In this document: positions 51,719 to 59,681 of the stretch, piece by piece
Layout of the letters: every line of letters starts with the position of its first letter
Numbering within the stretch: position 1 is the stretch's first letter
IMG/VR virus record: IMGVR_UViG_3300031951_000024
Span: 90,297 to 154,296 of that record
Reading direction: 5' to 3' (one strand)
Origin: a virus
DNA: 64,000 bases
Made by a program: the position numbers and the translations under genes
The notes under the pieces: generated by a model
What the model was told of the DNA's origin: nothing
Databases searched by the model: none
Seen by the model: only the letters and a program-made list of their open reading frames with translations

Positions 51719-52613
51719 AATAACTTTTATAAACTAATTTTATTCCTTCAGACAATGATAACGGATTAAAATCTGGTAGTAAATATTTTAGTTTATCAAT
51801 ACAAACATCCTTTCTATGTTGACCATTTGGTTTAGATAAATCCCATTTAATTTCTATATTTTCGGCATCACAAGCTTTTAACGCTATTTCGGCCATTTCT
51901 TTGATTGTTAAATTCTCATTACCCGCGACATTAAAACTATCGTAAATATCATTTGATATAACATCATAAATAATTTTAGCAAAATCGTCGGCATACATAA
52001 ATTGTCTTAATGGTGTGCCATCACCAAATAATGTTATTGTATTTTCATTATTTTCTTTTGCGTCAAAAATTTTTTTAACTAATGCTGTGATAAAATGACT
52101 ATTTGATTCGTGATCTTTATCACCTAAACCATATAAATTACAAGGTGTCAGATATTGGTATTTTGTTCCATATTGTTTATTATATGAATCAATTTGGACA
52201 GCCATACTTCTTTTGGCGTACCCATAAGAAAAGTTTGTTATTGTTGGTGGACCAGAGTGCAAATCATTTTCTTTCATTGGGTAGGATTCCATAACATCCG
52301 GAAATATACACGTACTTAGTACCCCAATAAATCTTTTTGTATTTGTTTTTCTTGCGTAATCAATAAGAAGTGTATTCATTAATACATTATCTGTGTAATA
52401 CTCAGCCGGTTTATTAATATTGTCTAATATACCACCAACCTTTGCCGCTAAATGAACAACAACATCTGGTTTTTGTGATAAATACATAGTTCTAACACCA
52501 TTTTCTGTTGTTAAGTCATAATCTTTTGAAGATAGATATACTGCGTTAGGTAAGAATTTACGTAAACTTTTTCCGACCAAGCCAGATCCTCCGGTAACTA
52601 TTATTTTGACCAT
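51699..52613 (-). CDS. GDP-fucose-synthase/ColC-like epimerase-reductase
   Basis: This 304-residue SDR enzyme has VTGGSGLVGKSLRKF (7-20), VVVHLAAKVGGI, the catalytic S100-T101-C102 (LSTCIFP), Tyr130 and Lys134 (YGYAK) and His173 (SNSHFITAL), which match Ser107, Cys109, Tyr136, Lys140 and His179 of E. coli GDP-fucose synthase. Cys102 and His173 are the C3/C5 epimerisation pair. ColC is a close relative that acts on the 3-deoxy substrate. After Gmd it would give GDP-L-fucose; after Gmd and ColD, GDP-L-colitose. The sequence alone cannot fully separate these, but the ColD neighbour favours colitose. Confidence 0.85.
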   Translation of the reverse strand: MVKIIVTGGSGLVGKSLRKFLPNAVYLSSKDYDLTTENGVRTMYLSQKPDVVVHLAAKVGGILDNINKPAEYYTDNVLMNTLLIDYARKTNTKRFIGVLSTCIFPDVMESYPMKENDLHSGPPTITNFSYGYAKRSMAVQIDSYNKQYGTKYQYLTPCNLYGLGDKDHESNSHFITALVKKIFDAKENNENTITLFGDGTPLRQFMYADDFAKIIYDVISNDIYDSFNVAGNENLTIKEMAEIALKACDAENIEIKWDLSKPNGQHRKDVCIDKLKYLLPDFNPLSLSEGIKLVYKSYYDKISK

Positions 52614-52614
52614 A

Positions 52615-53229
52615 TTAATTAATTTTTTTTAAAAATCCGTTAATATTAAATGTTGCATTTTTACCAAAAAAATCACAAATTTCTCTGTCTATCTCATACC
52701 CGGTATTATTTGTCAAAAATTCATCAATAGCTTTAAGAGGACCACCACCATAATCTTTGTATCCTAGTTCATTTAAGACACCATCCTCAACAATAAAGTA
52801 AGAACCTTTAGTAACTAAATGGTTAAACATCAATAAACTTTTCTTAACGTCCTGGTAGGTATGTGAACCGTCATCAATTACCAATATATTTTTAAATCCA
52901 GATGTGTTATTTAAGTCGTAAGACTCATAACCACCTAAAAATCTTTTTATATTTTTATTATTTAAAACTAATTCATTTGTCACCATATCAACAATGTCAA
53001 TTGTATGTACAATACCATATCCATTTAATTGCTGTAAATCAGATAGATACAATGATCCACCACCAGCATTTGTCCCAATTTCTATTATTAAATCTGGTTT
53101 TACTTTTGATATTATCATTTGGTACAACACATAATCAAAAGGACACCTTATCGCTTTTACACCCCTATATGTTACTTTATGATGTCCGTCACATATAGTT
53201 TGGAGATTAAAATTAACCGTATTATCCAT
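52615..53229 (-). CDS. CmcI-type methyltransferase-like protein
   Basis: This 204-residue protein has the SAM-binding core DLIIEIGTNAGGGSLYLSDL (about residues 48-67) and the CmcI-family signature: KNILVIDDGSHTYQDVKKSL, then GSYFIVEDGVLNELGYKDYG. CmcI-like enzymes (cephalosporin-hydroxylase family) are SAM-dependent, often O-methyltransferases acting on sugars or other small molecules. The metal-binding acidic residues (IDDGSH, VEDG) are present. It lies between the sugar-synthesis trio and the next methyltransferase, with 1-base spacing, and could O-methylate a sugar. Confidence 0.75.
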   Translation of the reverse strand: MDNTVNFNLQTICDGHHKVTYRGVKAIRCPFDYVLYQMIISKVKPDLIIEIGTNAGGGSLYLSDLQQLNGYGIVHTIDIVDMVTNELVLNNKNIKRFLGGYESYDLNNTSGFKNILVIDDGSHTYQDVKKSLLMFNHLVTKGSYFIVEDGVLNELGYKDYGGGPLKAIDEFLTNNTGYEIDREICDFFGKNATFNINGFLKKIN

Positions 53230-53860
53230 TTTTATCTAATTTTTTTGCTTTACAGATAATAAAATCTTTAGTATCAATATTTTCTTTTAAGTCGTGAGTT
53301 TGATAATCTTGGTACCAAATCTTCTCAATTTCAAAATAACCATTTAGTAGTTCATTCATCTTATCCTCAACAATATAAAAAGTTCTATGCCACTTCATTG
53401 AAGCTGGTGTTTTAGGTTGATTATAGGGTGTTGAGAAGATTATCGTCCCGCCAGACTTTAAAGCTTTATGAAAATTAAACATTAACCTTTCAATATCAGG
53501 TTCATCAAAATGTTCAACAGTCTCAAAAGAGACAATTAAATCAAATTTATTTTCAAAATCAATATCAAGTAAATTATTTTTATAAAATTTTACTTTTTTT
53601 TCATTTTCATATCTTTTTGTTATTTCGTCAATTGTTATTTGATCAATGTCAACACCATAAACCTCCTTACTTATTTCTGATAACATTAAACTTCCGTATC
53701 CGGAACCACATGCCATATCACCAACAACATAATTTTCTTTGACTTGTGTTTTAGCCATCTCGTATCTTTTATAATGTGACTTTTGGTATATGTTAAAATT
53801 ATTATAATTCATATTATAATAATTAATGTCCATTCTTTCTCCATCATTTTCTAAATTCAT
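53222..53860 (-). CDS. class I SAM-dependent methyltransferase
   Basis: This 212-residue protein has the class I core: YVVGDMACGSGYGSLMLSEI (motif I, about residues 44-63), VYGVDIDQITIDEI (motif II), then FDLIVSFETVEHFDEPD and LKSGGTIIFSTPYNQPKTPA. This is UbiG/type-11-like. The ATG at 53860 overlaps the upstream gene by 17 bases; a second ATG at 53833 (MDINYYNMN) would avoid that. It may methylate a sugar or other part of the glycan; the substrate is not shown. Confidence 0.8.
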   Translation of the reverse strand: MNLENDGERMDINYYNMNYNNFNIYQKSHYKRYEMAKTQVKENYVVGDMACGSGYGSLMLSEISKEVYGVDIDQITIDEITKRYENEKKVKFYKNNLLDIDFENKFDLIVSFETVEHFDEPDIERLMFNFHKALKSGGTIIFSTPYNQPKTPASMKWHRTFYIVEDKMNELLNGYFEIEKIWYQDYQTHDLKENIDTKDFIICKAKKLDKNG

Positions 53861-54536
53861 AATTTTTATTTTTAACTAAGTTTATTTCGTCATTTAAGTT
53901 TTTATTATATAGACTACTTATTTGGTGTTTATGCATTCTATTTGTAATAAGATAATCTGGTAATACACAAGGTAAACCATATCGCGCATAAAGAGAATAG
54001 TAATAATCACAATCCATTAACATTGTTAGGTTCTCGTCAAAAAATAAGATATCATCATTAATAAATGACAACACAGATGGTGAACTTATTGTATTGACAC
54101 CGTATAATATTTCATCATTCCAAGATGGTATCATATATCTTTCATAGTTAATACCATCTTTCGTGTGGCAACAACCATTGACCAACCAATTACAAGAATT
54201 CTCGTTAAAAAAATTATAAATTAAATTTAGAGAATCATTGTTAATAAAAAAATCATCCTGAAACATTATCTTTATAATTTCACCATTAGCTAGCTTTAAC
54301 CCATTATTCAAATTAGCCGGACTATTACCTCTATTTTTTTCGTTTCTAACGTAGATAATATTTAAATCTTTAAACAATAAACACAAGTCCCTAATTTCAG
54401 AATTTATACTATGATCTGAAATTATAATTTCAAAATCATTATATGTTTGTGTACCAATAGATGTTAATAGTTGTTTTAAGAATTTTACACCGTACCCATA
54501 TTGTTCCCAGGTTGGTATTACTATTGAAAACTTCAT
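53844..54536 (-). CDS. family 2 glycosyltransferase
   Basis: This 230-residue GT-A enzyme has the classic start KFSIVIPTWEQYGYGVKFLK, TQTYNDFEIIISDHSINSEI, NEKNRGNSPANLNNGLKLAN and the metal-binding region KIMFQDDFFINND (QDD for DxD). The C-terminal part (INDDILFFDENLTMLMDCDY) corresponds to acceptor-side family 2 sequence. It is short, so a single catalytic domain without a membrane anchor. Donor and acceptor are unknown. Confidence 0.85.
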   Translation of the reverse strand: MKFSIVIPTWEQYGYGVKFLKQLLTSIGTQTYNDFEIIISDHSINSEIRDLCLLFKDLNIIYVRNEKNRGNSPANLNNGLKLANGEIIKIMFQDDFFINNDSLNLIYNFFNENSCNWLVNGCCHTKDGINYERYMIPSWNDEILYGVNTISSPSVLSFINDDILFFDENLTMLMDCDYYYSLYARYGLPCVLPDYLITNRMHKHQISSLYNKNLNDEINLVKNKNYEFRK

Positions 54537-54633
54537 ATACTTTAATATTAAATTTTAAACCTTTTTTATACAATCTTTTAAGTGGTCTTCCTACTTAATA
54601 GGAACAGTGTCGTCAGATAAATTCATATTTAAT

Positions 54634-55386
54634 CTATATTAAAAGTTTTATTTTTCCCTCAAGTCTTGACCAAAAATCAGTATAATTTTTTGCTAACTCA
54701 AAATTAGTTTTAATATATGGTAACATCTCAAAATATGTTGCATCATTTAACATATTTTTCTTAGTTGCCAAATCTTCAATAGATTCTATAATTATAAAAC
54801 CCCTAGTATCAAAATAGTCACCTATGTTTGGACATCCCCAGTAAATTGGTATTGTACCAGTAACTAAACAATCAATAATTTTTTCTGTAAACCAGTTATC
54901 CATTTTTTCATTTTCAATAATAAGTGAAAATCTATAATCTTTAAGCGCTGTAATTTTATTTTCAATTGGGTTATAACCATTACCAAATAAATCTAATTCA
55001 ATAAGATTACTTTGTATAATGTTGTGTCTTAAGTTATGTCCAATTGTTTTACGTTTAACTGATGCTATGATTGAAGTTTCTTTTGTTTTTTCGTGTATTT
55101 TCCGATCTTCATTCTTAATCCAGCAGGAACCAAATGGGAATAAAACGCTATTTGAACACTTATTAAGTATATCCTTATTCCAAGTAAAAATTACATTAAA
55201 TTTATTTTGGTTGTTTATTATTGCTTGTGTTGTATTCATAATTGATGGTGGCTCAATCTGCACTAGAACATTTAAATCAGCGTCTAAAGTATTTGCTATT
55301 GTATCAAAAGATATTGAAACTTTTTTATCAAAAAAAAGCTCGTTATGGAGTGTCCCAAGTGTTATTACTTTTATATTCTTTCCCAT
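54634..55386 (-). CDS. GT10-like (alpha-1,3/4) fucosyltransferase
   Basis: This 250-residue protein has the GT10 signature in its C-terminal half: YRFSLIIENEKMDNWFTEKI, then IDCLVTGTIPIYWGCPNIGD and YFDTRGFIIIESIEDLAT (family pattern F-l-fEN-YvTEKl-dal-G-vPVy-G). GT10 enzymes use GDP-fucose. The N-terminal half carries FNVIFTWNKDILNKCSNSVL and FPFGSCWIKNEDRKIHEKTK. Bacterial GT10 proteins, such as Helicobacter ones, are larger with repeats; this is a minimal form. The overlap by 16 bases with the GT11-like gene suggests the two act in one glycan pathway. The donor may be GDP-fucose or GDP-colitose. Confidence 0.8.
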   Translation of the reverse strand: MGKNIKVITLGTLHNELFFDKKVSISFDTIANTLDADLNVLVQIEPPSIMNTTQAIINNQNKFNVIFTWNKDILNKCSNSVLFPFGSCWIKNEDRKIHEKTKETSIIASVKRKTIGHNLRHNIIQSNLIELDLFGNGYNPIENKITALKDYRFSLIIENEKMDNWFTEKIIDCLVTGTIPIYWGCPNIGDYFDTRGFIIIESIEDLATKKNMLNDATYFEMLPYIKTNFELAKNYTDFWSRLEGKIKLLI

Positions 55387-56138
55387 CTTTCTGGTATTAA
55401 ATCCTCTGTATTATGGTTAGTATTTGTCCCAAACCAAACTTTAGGTGCAAAAACTTTTTTATTTTCATTATTGTTTAACCAAGCTCCCCACCAAGAAAAT
55501 GTTGAGTTTGCAATTATATTATTTTTACATAAAGACATTAAGTATAAATCTATGTAATCTTGATTACCATCAATAAAAACCAGATTTTTATTTTCAAAGG
55601 TTAAATTTTCCTTACACCAATCAAGATCATCTGAAAAAATTAATATATTTTCAGAGTCTATAATGTCAATAGAATTTTGATAATATTTTAAATCACAAGT
55701 AGGATGAATTCCAGGATACTTTAAGTAGTCACCCCTTCTTACGTGTAGTGAGCAACTATTTTCAAAATTAACGTCTTTATATTTTTCCTTTATTATTTTT
55801 TCACTCAACTCATCAATAGAAAATAAATTTAATATCTCATTTCTATTTTTAAAAAAATATTTTTCACTTTGGAAATACCCGGATAATAAGATATTTGGGC
55901 GATAATTAATTTCTTTATAATGAAAATATGGTTCTTGGTAAAGACCATTATAAATTACCTGGTCAAACTCAAGATTTCTAAAAATATTATTTTTGTAGTT
56001 AGAAATCCCTTTGTGGACGGTAACACTTCTTTGTTCGTCAAGTATTAATTTGTCATTGTTATTAATTGCTAACGAATACGCTGCAGCAATCTGAAACATA
56101 TAATTACCAAGACCACCAGCTAAACTAACACTAATCAT
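55371..56138 (-). CDS. GT11-like alpha-1,2-fucosyltransferase
   Basis: This 255-residue protein has the GT11 motif set: SVSLAGGLGNYMFQIAAAYS (GGLGNQMFQ-type start, residues 4-23), the GDP-binding HVRRGDYLKYPGIHPTCDLK (HxRRxDY), NILIFSDDLDWCKENLTFEN and NIIANSTFSWWGAWLNNNEN (N-STFSWWGAWL). These match bacterial alpha-1,2-fucosyltransferases over the full length. The enzyme would transfer fucose, or a related GDP-deoxysugar such as colitose, from the product of the neighbouring genes. It is the clearest fucosyltransferase in the cluster. Confidence 0.92.
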   Translation of the reverse strand: MISVSLAGGLGNYMFQIAAAYSLAINNNDKLILDEQRSVTVHKGISNYKNNIFRNLEFDQVIYNGLYQEPYFHYKEINYRPNILLSGYFQSEKYFFKNRNEILNLFSIDELSEKIIKEKYKDVNFENSCSLHVRRGDYLKYPGIHPTCDLKYYQNSIDIIDSENILIFSDDLDWCKENLTFENKNLVFIDGNQDYIDLYLMSLCKNNIIANSTFSWWGAWLNNNENKKVFAPKVWFGTNTNHNTEDLIPERWERI

Positions 56139-56895
56139 TAATCCAATTCCAAGTTTTTATATGTTCTGTTAATTGTTCTTTATTCATTGACATAATTCTA
56201 TTATACTCATTACCATTGTGGGCGTACATTGGGTTTGATCCAGAGCTATTATGTGTCCGATGATGTGTTAGATGATATAACACACCATCAACCCTATAAA
56301 TACCATATCCCATCTTTTCAATTCTTCCAATTCTTTCCCAGTCCTCGTGTCCCCAGGATATAAAATTCTCATTCTCAAGACCAATTTTTGTGTATGCATC
56401 TTTATTAAAGAATATTGCACCACCAAGTGAGTTTGGGTTAAATAACGTACATTCATTTAAATTTATTGTATCAAAATTGTTTGACTCAACGTTCTGAAAA
56501 TACTTTGGTGGGATGTCATAGAATTTTCCGGAATATGGAAATGCAAAATCAATACCGGTATTAAGTGCAAACCGGGCTGCAATATATTGATCTGGTTTAA
56601 ACAAAACATCAACATCATAATTAACAACAATATTTGTCTTTGACATTTTTGTCATAACATTTAACATTCTAGTTCTGTGAAATAAAGTGTCTTCAGTTTG
56701 TTCAAATAAGTAGAGTACTTTATTAGAAACAGATTTAACAAACTCTTCATTTGATTCTTTATCCGATTCCATCACAATAATGTTGGTATCAAATGTTTTT
56801 TCTAAAAACCCAATTGTAATTTTAAAATTTCTTTTTCTGTCTTCACTATCAAATCTTATTGGGATAATGAAAGTAACATCTTTAAAATCTATCAT
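56131..56895 (-). CDS. galactosyltransferase-type (GT7-like) glycosyltransferase
   Basis: This 254-residue protein has a GT-A form: DVTFIIPIRFDSEDRKRNFK, the metal site VVNYDVDVLFKPDQ (DVD), and near the C-terminus LGGAIFFNKDAYTKIGLENE with NFISWGHEDWERIGRIEKMG. The WGHED--R pattern is that of beta-1,4-galactosyltransferase (GT7) and related GT27 C-terminal regions, followed by a YHLTHHRTHNSSG acceptor loop. It overlaps the GT11 gene by 8 bases. The donor is likely UDP-galactose or UDP-HexNAc, by family only. Confidence 0.75.
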   Translation of the reverse strand: MIDFKDVTFIIPIRFDSEDRKRNFKITIGFLEKTFDTNIIVMESDKESNEEFVKSVSNKVLYLFEQTEDTLFHRTRMLNVMTKMSKTNIVVNYDVDVLFKPDQYIAARFALNTGIDFAFPYSGKFYDIPPKYFQNVESNNFDTINLNECTLFNPNSLGGAIFFNKDAYTKIGLENENFISWGHEDWERIGRIEKMGYGIYRVDGVLYHLTHHRTHNSSGSNPMYAHNGNEYNRIMSMNKEQLTEHIKTWNWIND

Positions 56896-56896
56896 A

Positions 56897-58420
56897 TTAT
56901 CTATTATTGTAAAAGTATTTGATGTTGTTAACTACAACTTCTTGGTTTACTAAAGGTGTTTCTGTTGGTGTAATTCCGTGTTTTTTCTTATACCACTCAG
57001 TACCTTTTATAAAGTTATCATTCCACTCCGGAGTTCTTGCTATTGTACTTTCCTGAATTGAATTTGGAATATCCGTAAGGTACTCCCAACTATTCTCAAT
57101 ATCCGCAAAATACCAGAATGGAGGATGGAACCCATTTTTAATTGCTTGAAAAGTATGCTCAACGTGTTCCCAAGCGTTTTTAAACATTGGATCAAAAAGA
57201 CCAATTTTGTCAAGAACTGATTTGTGATAATAGGAGAACGCCCCAACACAATTTGGGTATAACGCAATTTTAACTCCTTCAGGATACGGGATAATCATTC
57301 TTGGGTTTGGTTCACCATCAACATCTTTTCTATCCTCAAGTGTCTTAAACCCGGTGGACCCTTTCTTGTTTGCCGGACCGTGAAGAGCAAAGTTTAAATG
57401 TTTAATTCCAGATATTAACGAATGGTTAATATATTTCTCAAAAACTTTTTCGTCTTTAATTAAAATATCATCTTCCATTAAAAATATATGTTCACAACCT
57501 TGGTCCAAAAGATATTGCATTGCCGAATTTTTTGCAGCACCAACACATAGATTTGTTTCGTGTTGGATGATGTGTGCTTGTTCTGGATATGAAGAATTAT
57601 CATAAGGTGTCCCATCATTTACAATAACAAAGTTTTTAATCCATTTAGGAACAGTAAATGCAGATTGTTTAATTCTATGTTCAGCATTGTATGTTGTCAT
57701 ACCAATACCAATTTTAGAAAAATCAATAACTAATTTTTCCTCAATGGTTTTATTATTTGTTAATCTTACCGGAAATTTATCTTTATATTTTTCCTCAAAC
57801 TGAATTTTATTTTCTTCCCATTGCTGGTTAGTTTGTCCAATTGACATATGCGTGACTCGTATCTGTGTTGTTACCCCAAGTTTAACACCATTTAAATAAT
57901 TCTCAAAACAGAAAGGGATTTCATAAAAGTGAAAACCATTAAATGATTCATCAAAACCATTTTTAATTTTTCTTTTATCAACAGCAAAATATAAACCATC
58001 TAAAACAACAACTTCTTTTAGTTTATTCCCTTGATCCGGTGAGTATGTATTTGTCCATTTTTTTCCTTCGTGTTTGTGAGACACAATTCCGGTCATTGAT
58101 TCTTTTAATGTCCACCAACGACCATCAATTAAATCCGTTGTTCCGGCAATTCCGATAATACCATATTCTGGATTTCGCTCAAAAAGTTTTGTTAACTTCT
58201 CACCCCAGTTTTTTGTGTCAAATTCCAAATCATCGTGACAAAAAACAACAAAATCATTTTGTGCTTCGTTTAAAATCTCATTGTAAACTTGTGCCAAACT
58301 TTTATCACCACCGTTTACCTTTTCAATGACCTCGGTCCTTTTACCACCACCACAAGTTTTTTTCAAATACTCAATTAACTCTGGGTTATGTTTCCTTGTA
58401 GAATATCCAATTGTAATCAT
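56897..58420 (-). CDS. two-domain glycosyltransferase
   Basis: This 507-residue protein has two GT-A-like domains. The N-terminal one (about 1-225: FVVFCHDDLEFDTKNWGEKL; IIGIAGTTDLIDGRWWTLKE; DGLYFAVDKRKIKNGFDESF) resembles the StrF/family 2-type glycosyltransferase-like group. The C-terminal one (about 235-480) has IGIGMTTYNAEHRIKQSAFT, NFVIVNDGTPYDNSSYPEQA, CVGAAKNSAMQYLLDQGCEH and the metal site IFLMEDDILIKDEK. It may add two sugars in sequence. It lies between the GT7-like gene and the dUTPase; the start overlaps the dUTPase stop by 4 bases. Confidence 0.8.
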   Translation of the reverse strand: MITIGYSTRKHNPELIEYLKKTCGGGKRTEVIEKVNGGDKSLAQVYNEILNEAQNDFVVFCHDDLEFDTKNWGEKLTKLFERNPEYGIIGIAGTTDLIDGRWWTLKESMTGIVSHKHEGKKWTNTYSPDQGNKLKEVVVLDGLYFAVDKRKIKNGFDESFNGFHFYEIPFCFENYLNGVKLGVTTQIRVTHMSIGQTNQQWEENKIQFEEKYKDKFPVRLTNNKTIEEKLVIDFSKIGIGMTTYNAEHRIKQSAFTVPKWIKNFVIVNDGTPYDNSSYPEQAHIIQHETNLCVGAAKNSAMQYLLDQGCEHIFLMEDDILIKDEKVFEKYINHSLISGIKHLNFALHGPANKKGSTGFKTLEDRKDVDGEPNPRMIIPYPEGVKIALYPNCVGAFSYYHKSVLDKIGLFDPMFKNAWEHVEHTFQAIKNGFHPPFWYFADIENSWEYLTDIPNSIQESTIARTPEWNDNFIKGTEWYKKKHGITPTETPLVNQEVVVNNIKYFYNNR

Positions 58421-58980
58421 ATACCAGTACTTCCAAATCCTTTATCAGACCTATCTTTATCTTCTATGTTGTCAATCTTTTTAAATGTAACCCATTTACC
58501 AGAAACAACCGGACAAATTACGGCTTGAGCAATTTTTTGTCCTTTATTAATTGTTACTTCATTTTTTGCTGTATTAAAAATAATAACCTGGATTTCCCCA
58601 GTATATCCTTGATCCACGGTACCGGGTGAGTTTAAAACCATAAGTCCTTGTTTTAAAGCTAAACCACTTTTTGACCTTACTTGTATTTCATATCCATCTG
58701 GAATATCAACGTGTAAACCGGTTGGAACTAAAATCCTTTCAAGTGGACCTACGTATAGTTCTTCTGTTGAATACAAATCAAATCCAGAGTCTGTCGGATA
58801 AACATATTTTGGTTCAACAGCATCTTGATTACTCAAAGAAAAGTTAATACCCATTGTTGGTTGATATCCATCCATTTCTTTTGCTAACTCTCTAACATCA
58901 AAACCAAATTCTTCAGCCATTTTTTCGTAATCTGCGTTTGTGATTGAATCGTCAAACAAATCTTCTATTCCATTTATCAT
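58417..58980 (-). CDS. dut: dUTPase
   Basis: This 187-residue trimeric dUTPase has the five family motifs: TDSGFDLYSTEEL (1), EIQVRSKSGLALKQGL (2), VLNSPGTVDQGYTGEIQVII (3), INKGQKIAQAVICPV (4) and the C-terminal DRSDKGFGSTG (5). It hydrolyses dUTP to dUMP and pyrophosphate, keeping uracil out of phage DNA and feeding thymidylate synthesis. The N-terminal extension of about 50 residues (ADYEKMAEEFGFDVRELAKE) before motif 1 is unusual for a phage dUTPase. It overlaps the exonuclease gene at its start by 4 bases. Confidence 0.95.
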   Translation of the reverse strand: MINGIEDLFDDSITNADYEKMAEEFGFDVRELAKEMDGYQPTMGINFSLSNQDAVEPKYVYPTDSGFDLYSTEELYVGPLERILVPTGLHVDIPDGYEIQVRSKSGLALKQGLMVLNSPGTVDQGYTGEIQVIIFNTAKNEVTINKGQKIAQAVICPVVSGKWVTFKKIDNIEDKDRSDKGFGSTGI

Positions 58981-59678
58981 TTTAAATCCTTTAATTTTTT
59001 TATAGCTTCAACTAATACCTCAACATCCTTTTCACAATATTCAGATATTTCTTTTATTTTTCTTTCTTCCCAATATGATTTGTGAACATTAGCACCTGAA
59101 ACCTCACCATCTTTTGGTGTTGGTATACCAAGACAAGAACACATTAAGTCAAGTGAGCCAACAGATGAATAAGCACCATACTGCCAGATTTCTTTTGTGT
59201 CAATTGCTTTTACTTCCCAGGGTTTTGTATCGTAAGATGGAAGGATTTTTGATGGCATAATTCCATTGATAATCATCCTTTTTGCAAGCATTGGAATGTC
59301 AAAGTTTTTTAAATTATGACCACAAAGATAGAAATCAAGTTTATGACATCTATCAAGAAGGGCTCTTACTTGTGTTAATAATTCTTTTTCGTCTTCACTT
59401 GAAAAGGTTTGTTTTTTTACTTCTCCATTGTCTAACACAAAAGCCATTGATACACAAACAATTTTAGCGAACTCCGGAACAAGTGCAGCTCTTTTAACAA
59501 ATACCTCATCTTTTGAGAGACCTAAGTCTTCCGGAAATCTTTTTTGAAACCAATCAAAGTATTTTTCAAATTGGTCAGATATTTCTGGGTTAAATCTTTG
59601 ACAAGATTCATAGTCTGGACAGCCACCAACAGTCTCAATGTCAAGAAATAAAATTTTAGTAATTGGAATGGTAATCAT
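58977..59678 (-). CDS. 3'-5' exonuclease, PolB exonuclease-like
   Basis: This 233-residue DnaQ-fold exonuclease (DNA_pol_B_exo2-type) has ILFLDIETVGGCPDYESCQR (ExoI with Asp and Glu), FAKIVCVSMAFV, the ExoII region YLCGHNLKNFDIPMLAKRMI, and ExoIII IKEISEYCEKDVEVLVEAIK (Y---D). SSVGSLDLMCSCLGIPTPKD is typical of the family. It would trim 3' ends in replication or repair. No polymerase gene is in the window, so it is a stand-alone enzyme. Confidence 0.9.
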   Translation of the reverse strand: MITIPITKILFLDIETVGGCPDYESCQRFNPEISDQFEKYFDWFQKRFPEDLGLSKDEVFVKRAALVPEFAKIVCVSMAFVLDNGEVKKQTFSSEDEKELLTQVRALLDRCHKLDFYLCGHNLKNFDIPMLAKRMIINGIMPSKILPSYDTKPWEVKAIDTKEIWQYGAYSSVGSLDLMCSCLGIPTPKDGEVSGANVHKSYWEERKIKEISEYCEKDVEVLVEAIKKLKDLK

Positions 59679-59681
59679 AAA

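Noticed and set aside
49582-52613. Simple GDP-L-fucose pathway as the full explanation
   Set aside because: It explains Gmd and the reductase and fits the fucosyltransferases, but leaves the His-type DegT protein between them unexplained. Kept only as the alternative product.
54537-54633. Possible riboswitch or small RNA in the 97-base gap
   Set aside because: Only a short CCTA/TAGG hairpin is visible, too weak to support an RNA element.
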